DNA of 64,000 nt from Hymenobacter puniceus (lineage in GTDB: Bacteria > Bacteroidota > Bacteroidia > Cytophagales > Hymenobacteraceae), in contig NZ_JACSCX010000001.1 in NCBI RefSeq assembly GCF_014333525.1, forward strand, positions 496,001 to 560,000. Direction: 5' to 3'. Position 1 is the first letter of the stretch; the number at the start of each line of letters is the position of its first letter. A program made the translations under genes and the position numbers. Of this stretch, positions 59,772-64,000 are shown piece by piece. Below the pieces are notes generated by a model, which ran no database searches, was not told where the DNA came from, and saw nothing but the letters and a program-made list of their open reading frames with translations.

Positions 59772-60743
59772 ATGTCTGTTATAAAATTCTCTTCTGATAA
59801 GGAAGCCGCCGACGCGCTGGCCCGGTCCTACCAAGTGTTGCGCCAGGAAATCGGCAAGGTCATTATTGGGCAGGACGAAGTAGTGCAGCTGGTGCTGACC
59901 GCCGTGTTTTCGCAGGGCCATTGCCTGTTGGTGGGCGTGCCGGGCCTGGCCAAGACACTGCTGATTCAAACCATTGCCGACTCGCTGGATTTGTCGTTCA
60001 ACCGGGTGCAGTTTACGCCCGATTTGATGCCGTCTGATATTGTGGGGTCTGAGACCCTCACCCAGCAGCGCGACTTTCAGTTTGTGCCGGGCCCCATCTT
60101 CGCCAACATTGTGCTGGCCGACGAAATCAACCGGACACCACCTAAAACGCAGGCTGCGCTGCTGGAAGCCATGCAGGAATACGCCGTGACGGTGGCTGGC
60201 AAACGCTATCCGCTGGAGCGCCCGTTTTTTGTGCTGGCTACCCAAAACCCCATTGAGCAAGAAGGTACCTACCCGCTGCCCGAGGCGCAGCTGGACCGCT
60301 TCATGTTCAATATCGAACTAGGCTACCCCAGCTACGAGGCCGAGTTGCAGATTGTCAAGAATACCACGTCCGACACCAAGCCCACGGTAAACAAAGTGTT
60401 GCACGCCGACGAGATTCAGGCGTTTCAGCACTTGGTGCGTCGCGTGCCGGTGGCCGACAACGTGGTGGAGTACGCCGTGAGTTTAGTGCACAAAACCCGC
60501 CCCAACACCGACCGAGGTGCGGCGCGTGCCAGCCAGTTGCTGGAGTGGGGCGCCGGTCCGCGCGCCTCCCAGCACCTGATTGTGGGGGCCAAGTGCAACG
60601 CCCTGCTCAACGGCAAATACTCGCCCGACATCGAGGATGTGAAGGCCGTAGCGCTGCCCATCTTGCGCCACCGCTTGGTGCGCAACTTCAAAGCTGAAGC
60701 CGAAGGTGTCACGGTCGAGCAGATCATCAAAGAACTCCTCTGA
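59772..60743 (+). CDS. MoxR-family AAA+ ATPase
   Basis: A 323-residue AAA+ chaperone-like ATPase. Walker A is G-V-P-G-L-A-K-T at residues 55-62, Walker B is I-V-L-A-D-E-I-N, and the MoxR segments F-N-R-V-Q-F-T-P-D-L-M-P-S-D-I-V-G, T-Q-N-P-I-E-Q-E-G-T-Y-P-L-P-E-A-Q-L-D-R-F and the R-A-S-Q-L-L-E-W-G-A-G-P-R-A-S-Q patch are present. MoxR proteins usually act with vWA-domain partners (DUF58, BatA/B), but none follows here. It lies 119 bp after the SurA-like gene on the same strand. Confidence 0.95.
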   Translation: MSVIKFSSDKEAADALARSYQVLRQEIGKVIIGQDEVVQLVLTAVFSQGHCLLVGVPGLAKTLLIQTIADSLDLSFNRVQFTPDLMPSDIVGSETLTQQRDFQFVPGPIFANIVLADEINRTPPKTQAALLEAMQEYAVTVAGKRYPLERPFFVLATQNPIEQEGTYPLPEAQLDRFMFNIELGYPSYEAELQIVKNTTSDTKPTVNKVLHADEIQAFQHLVRRVPVADNVVEYAVSLVHKTRPNTDRGAARASQLLEWGAGPRASQHLIVGAKCNALLNGKYSPDIEDVKAVALPILRHRLVRNFKAEAEGVTVEQIIKELL

Positions 60744-60744
60744 A

Positions 60745-60845
60745 TCAATTAGAAATTAAAAATTGAGAATTAAAGATGAGTAGCTGCAATGTGCATTTTC
60801 ACTCTTTGGCATCAATTTTTAGTTTTTAGTTCTCAATTTTTACTT
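60745..60845. repeat. AT-rich inverted repeat (AATTAAAAATTGAGAATTAAA type)
   Basis: AAAAATTGAGAA (60758-60769) is a perfect inverted match of TTCTCAATTTTT (60830-60841), and flanking AATTA/TAGTT words extend both arms. The vocabulary matches the hemC leader repeat at 10358-10388. It fills the gap between the MoxR gene and the next ORF. Confidence 0.75.
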
Positions 60846-60852
60846 GACAAAA

Positions 60853-61293
60853 ATGGAAGTCCCTGGCTACTATCAGCAGTTTGAGCGCAACATCGACATC
60901 CTGCTAGATGCCCTGCAAGCAGGCCTCAATCTTCGCACCACGGCCCTCGAAACGTCCTTACCACTTGAAATCTACGTGCTTTGCGAAGTGCTGAACCAAG
61001 GCGGCGGGCAGTATCGTCTTACCACTGAAGGTCTGGCCCGCGTGCAGGAATTCCAGACGCAGTTTGCAGCACAGAAAACGGAAACCGACGCCATCATGCG
61101 CCGCCTTCTGGATGACCAGCGGTCCAGCATGCGCACGCCCGAAGGCCGCGTTCTGACCAAAGAAATGTTGATTCGCCGGCTGGAATACTTCAATGAGGCC
61201 GCCCGCCAGGTAAATGTGATGCGCAACCAGCAGGCCCTTGGTAGCCCCAACCAGCGCAAATCCGGCATCGGCGCCGAGCTGCAAAAAGGCTGA
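60853..61293 (+). CDS. Conserved hypothetical protein (146 aa)
   Basis: A 146-residue soluble, helical protein beginning M-E-V-P-G-Y-Y-Q-Q-F-E-R-N-I-D-I-L-L-D-A-L. Middle features are L-P-L-E-I-Y-V-L-C-E-V-L-N-Q-G-G-G-Q-Y-R-L and R-T-P-E-G-R-V-L-T-K-E-M. No family is recognised. A TTG 9 bp upstream is possible but the ATG is preferred. The upstream AT-rich repeat would make up its leader. Confidence 0.65.
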   Translation: MEVPGYYQQFERNIDILLDALQAGLNLRTTALETSLPLEIYVLCEVLNQGGGQYRLTTEGLARVQEFQTQFAAQKTETDAIMRRLLDDQRSSMRTPEGRVLTKEMLIRRLEYFNEAARQVNVMRNQQALGSPNQRKSGIGAELQKG

Positions 61294-61297
61294 GTAC

Positions 61298-61466
61298 GGA
61301 TTATAGCGGATTAGACGGATTAATCGGATTTTGTGGATGGCGCTAGGTCAGCCTGAATTACACATTGTCTACAACAAAAAAGAGGCGTGCCGATTGGCAC
61401 GCCTCTTTTCTTTGAACATCAATCGTTCACAAAATCCGATTAATTCGTCTAACCCGCTATGATCCG
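61298..61466. repeat. Long inverted repeat enclosing a terminator
   Basis: The left arm (61298-61335) and right arm (61428-61466) are inverted copies with few mismatches, built from CGGATTA words (CGGATTAGACGGATTAATCGG). A strong terminator sits between them at 61378-61409. The right arm overlaps the last codons and stop of the leftward SDR gene ending at 61457. Confidence 0.88.
61378..61409. terminator. Bidirectional terminator inside the inverted repeat
   Basis: A perfect 14-bp stem, AAAAGAGGCGTGCC (61378-61391) with GGCACGCCTCTTTT (61396-61409) and a 4-nt loop, between convergent genes. Confidence 0.9.
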
Positions 61467-62350
61467 TGATTCATGGTACCGGCGGCCTCCTTGCGGATTT
61501 CAGCGTGCCCTTCTTTGCCGTGGCTCAGGGGAAGGCTGGGGGCCGGCTGCTGCTTGAGGTTGCCGGGGACTTCCTCACCCGCCAGGCTCTTGGATGAGGT
61601 TACGCCGCCATCCACGAAATACGTAGCGCCCGTCACGTAGCTGGCCTCGTCGGAAGCCAGGAACAAGTACACATTGGCTACCTCCTCAGGCGTACCGCGG
61701 CGGCCCATCGGCACGCCATTCACGGTGTTCTTTTCCATCTTGCTGTCCATGGGGCCGGTTTCCTTGTGCGTCCAGGCGGTATCAATCGGGCCGGGCCCAA
61801 CGCAGTTCACCCGTACGCCGTGCTTGGCCTGTTCCACTGCCAGTCCTTTGCTGAAGGTCATTACCCAAGCTTTGGTGCCGCCGTAGGGCGTAATCATTGG
61901 CGAGCCCATCTGGCCGGCTTCCGAGCCGGCCGACACAATATTGCCTTTGGTTTTCTGCAAGTGCGGCAGTGCGGCCCGCGTCATCATGAAGGCCGTGTAG
62001 ATATTGTTCTTAATCATATACTCGAATGCCTCTACCGGGTACTTATCCAGCTCGGCAGTGGCCGGGAACACGCCCGCGTTATTGATCAGGATATCGAGCT
62101 TGCCAAAGTCATTCAGTGCCAGCTGTACGCACTCCTGCGCCTGCTTTTCCACTGATACATCCCCGAGGTAGCCAACGGCGCGGCCACCACTATGCAGGAT
62201 TTCGTCTACCACTTTGCGCACCGGGTCGCTGTCCAAGCCGCATACCACTACTGCTGCACCTTCGGCTGCAAACTTTTTGCTGATGGCCTCACCAATTCCG
62301 GCACCACCACCCGTTACGATGGCTACTTTACCTTCCAGTCTTCTTTTCAT
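61457..62350 (-). CDS. SDR oxidoreductase, glucose-1-dehydrogenase-like
   Basis: A 297-residue classical SDR. Cofactor loop T-G-G-G-A-G-I-G at about 14-21, N-N-A-G-V-F, the catalytic Ser in V-S-A-G-S-E-A-G, Y-G-G-T-K (Tyr/Lys pair) and P-G-P-I-D-T. G-A-T-Y-F-V-D-G-G-V-T is the usual C-terminal SDR signature, after which an extra 40-residue tail follows (rich in Glu, Pro, His and Lys, ending N-H-G-S). The last codons of the tail lie in an inverted repeat. The substrate is unknown. Confidence 0.9.
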   Translation of the reverse strand: MKRRLEGKVAIVTGGGAGIGEAISKKFAAEGAAVVVCGLDSDPVRKVVDEILHSGGRAVGYLGDVSVEKQAQECVQLALNDFGKLDILINNAGVFPATAELDKYPVEAFEYMIKNNIYTAFMMTRAALPHLQKTKGNIVSAGSEAGQMGSPMITPYGGTKAWVMTFSKGLAVEQAKHGVRVNCVGPGPIDTAWTHKETGPMDSKMEKNTVNGVPMGRRGTPEEVANVYLFLASDEASYVTGATYFVDGGVTSSKSLAGEEVPGNLKQQPAPSLPLSHGKEGHAEIRKEAAGTMNHGS

Positions 62351-62585
62351 GACACGTACTTTGCAAATAAGGAATAAGAATCTGCCAGCGCTCCAGCGGA
62401 GCCACAACCCAACGTGCTAGCTGACGTTTTGGGTGATCTTGCAGTGCTGAAACAAACGGTATCCGTTGCAGGGAGTTATGGTTAGGCCACCACTGGCACG
62501 AACAGTTGGTCTGTTTTTCAGCCTTGCCACGCTGCCTGGGCGTACTCAACTCTATTAGCTTCCCAAAATCCTGTACGCCGTTTCT

Positions 62586-63143
62586 GTGTTGCTTACTGCC
62601 CCGTCTACTGCTCCGCGCCACACGGCCCGCCTTACACTTCGCCCCTACCAGCCCAGCGACGAGGCCGTCTTTTTTGCGGTGCTGCACCAGAACCGCAGTC
62701 GGCTGCAAGCTGCTTTTCCAAGCCGGGTGGCAGCCGTACAGGCCTTGCCCGATGCCGGCCGGGTACTCCGGCAATTCACACAGGACTGGCAGCAAGGCCG
62801 GCTATACGTGTTTGGCATCTGGCATACTGCCTCCGGCGCTTACCTCGGCGACATCAGCCTACGGCCTTCCTGGAGTGCACCGGTTAGTGCTGAAATCGGG
62901 TATTATCTGACTGCAGAGGCCGAAGGGCACGGCTACGCTCGGGAAGCCCTGGCTGCCGCTGTGCAGTTCGGGTTCGGAGCCCCACTACTAGCGGCCAGCC
63001 TCTCGCTGCGCTGCCGACCCACCAACCCCCGCAGTATGGCCGTGGCAGAGCACGCCGGCTTTCGGCCGGTAGTGGCCCGGCGGCGCCTCTGGGCCCTGCG
63101 CGGTGCCTCCGACATTGTGCACTACCGGCTGGACCGAGCCTGA
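62586..63143 (+). CDS. GNAT acetyltransferase, RimJ/RimL-like
   Basis: A 185-residue acetyltransferase. T-A-R-L-T-L-R-P-Y at about 13-21, L-G-D-I-S-L-R, A-E-I-G-Y-Y-L, G-H-G-Y-A-R-E-A-L (acetyl-CoA loop with G-x-G-x-A) and N-P-R-S-M-A-V-A-E-H-A-G-F are the RimJ/RimL features. This group acetylates protein N-termini, aminoglycosides or small amines; the substrate is not evident. No ATG fits, so a GTG at 62586 or a TTG at 62589 is the probable start. Confidence 0.87.
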   Translation: MLLTAPSTAPRHTARLTLRPYQPSDEAVFFAVLHQNRSRLQAAFPSRVAAVQALPDAGRVLRQFTQDWQQGRLYVFGIWHTASGAYLGDISLRPSWSAPVSAEIGYYLTAEAEGHGYAREALAAAVQFGFGAPLLAASLSLRCRPTNPRSMAVAEHAGFRPVVARRRLWALRGASDIVHYRLDRA

Positions 63144-63148
63144 AGCCT

Positions 63149-64000
63149 CTACTCGCCGCGTACAGTGGTCAGCAGGAAGCTCTGGTTGAAATTGAAATAC
63201 AGCGCAAAAGAGAAGTCGAACTCGCTGGTGTTAAGATTATAAAGCGGCTCAAAACGGGTGGTCATGATAAGGTTGCCGGGCAACCGGTAGTCTTTCAGGA
63301 AACGCGCAATCAGCAGCTGCCGGTCTTTTTCCAGGTACTGCGGGTCGCTGACGGAATTGGAAATGGACCGGTACAGCAGGCCGCCCAGTGGCGAGATGTA
63401 GCCGTTGCCGCGCCAGTAGGCCACCTGCACGTTGGAAAGGCGCGTATCCACTCCCGCATTCAGGTACAGGCCGGTGCCCCGCTGGTAGGGCAGCTGGTAC
63501 GTGAAGGAATAGTCATGGAAGTAGGTGGCATACAGATCAGCATGAACGGCGTGAACAAACCGCGACGCCAGCGGCTTGCGCACTCGCACGCCACTGGCCA
63601 GGTTGAACAGTGTCTGGAGCGGCGTGTCTATGGTATCAATCTGGCCGCCGCGGTGCGTGCCCGTGAACTGAAACGGCACCCGTAGCCACCAGGAACTGGA
63701 GTCGCCGAGTACGGTTTGCTCCAGGGCCAGCCCCCCCGCCACTTCTTCCTGAAAGTTGCTGAACCGGTACTGCTGCCGCTGCCAGTCCACCCAGGCGTCC
63801 AAGCTCAGGCGCGGCTTCTGTAATTTATACTGCACCCCTTCTTCCAGGCGGTTATTGATTACCCGCTCAAAGTCAAACATCGGCTCAATGTAGCCGTGGT
63901 GCAGGTTGCCTTCAATGTTGCCGAACAGGATGCTGTGCGGGCCGTTCTGGTATTTCACCGTCAGCAGTGGCCGCACCTGCCGGAAGCGCGGCGTGCCATA
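63149..64000 (-). CDS. Outer-membrane beta-barrel protein, partial (5' end beyond the window)
   Basis: The leftward frame is open to the window edge; 284 residues are visible and the start lies outside. Alternating strands such as T-V-K-Y-Q-N-G-P-H-S-I-L-F-G, S-L-D-A-W-V-D-W-Q-R-Q-Q-Y, and F-D-F-S-F-A-L-Y-F-N-F-N-Q-S-F near the end indicate an outer-membrane barrel of a type common in Bacteroidota. A terminal Phe is absent (it ends T-T-V-R-G-E). The function is unknown. It converges with the GNAT gene with only 5 bp between the stops. Confidence 0.8.
   Translation of the reverse strand, partial: YGTPRFRQVRPLLTVKYQNGPHSILFGNIEGNLHHGYIEPMFDFERVINNRLEEGVQYKLQKPRLSLDAWVDWQRQQYRFSNFQEEVAGGLALEQTVLGDSSSWWLRVPFQFTGTHRGGQIDTIDTPLQTLFNLASGVRVRKPLASRFVHAVHADLYATYFHDYSFTYQLPYQRGTGLYLNAGVDTRLSNVQVAYWRGNGYISPLGGLLYRSISNSVSDPQYLEKDRQLLIARFLKDYRLPGNLIMTTRFEPLYNLNTSEFDFSFALYFNFNQSFLLTTVRGE

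Overview
The window is 64 kb of GC-rich chromosome from a member of the Bacteroidota, most likely Hymenobacter or a close relative (Cytophagales, Hymenobacteraceae). The grounds are many exact TAnnTTTG promoter -7 elements shortly upstream of genes, few visible Shine-Dalgarno sites, a fused SecD-SecF, a type B ribosomal protein L31, a SusC-style TonB receptor with an N-terminal carboxypeptidase-regulatory-like domain, tandem ferritin-like/Tat genes and many palindromic intergenic repeats. I found no rRNA, tRNA, CRISPR array, transposase, integrase or phage gene. Most of the window is core chromosome with small accessory patches.

Layout. 1-6.2 kb: end of an unidentified gene, a large helical hypothetical protein, a 36-bp tandem-repeat microgene and a peptide/nickel-type ABC importer (binding protein and two permeases, no ATPase). 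6.9-20.7 kb: housekeeping genes, namely an RmlD-like reductase, cyclophilin, YjdF-like membrane protein, hemC, holB, a GlmU-like nucleotidyltransferase, rpmE2 (L31), rdgB, udk, secDF and an NfuA-like Fe-S scaffold. 20.7-25 kb: nhaA, aroC (with a promoter-proximal microsatellite leader) and a BatD-like protein. 25.2-28.7 kb: two successive pairs of Tat-type ferritin-like proteins, evidently a duplicated unit. 28.9-36.7 kb: queG, ruvB, standalone HIRAN and DUF4268 proteins, a broken and apparently circularly permuted acyl-carrier-like gene, and glutaryl-CoA dehydrogenase. 37-44.3 kb: alcohol dehydrogenase, then a thiamine-uptake region: a TPP riboswitch in front of a TonB receptor, and nearby a PnuC/PnuT-type permease with a NadR-like kinase. 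44.3-50.6 kb: rhodanese, HrpB helicase (carrying a repeat-derived insert), S1-like, DUF2490 and FRG-domain proteins, and an SDR. 50.8-61.3 kb: guaB, a three-gene partner-switching module (membrane SpoIIE-type phosphatase, STAS protein, HATPase kinase), two parvulin-type foldases (one lipoprotein with an OmpA-like segment, one SurA-like) and a MoxR ATPase. 61.4-64 kb: an SDR, a GNAT and the end of an outer-membrane beta-barrel gene cut by the window edge.

Between genes lie several repeat classes: long palindromes starting TCAT-N-C-Y-GAGC, heptamer/octamer microsatellites of the GGTGACA/GGTGATGA type, AT-rich AATTAAAAATT elements, and gene-end hairpins. Some reach into genes, where they supply stop codons, start codons or an internal in-frame insertion. 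Starts were chosen by family alignment, signal peptides and promoter position; TTG or GTG starts are proposed for hemC, queG, the TonB receptor, the PnuC-like gene and others where no ATG fits.
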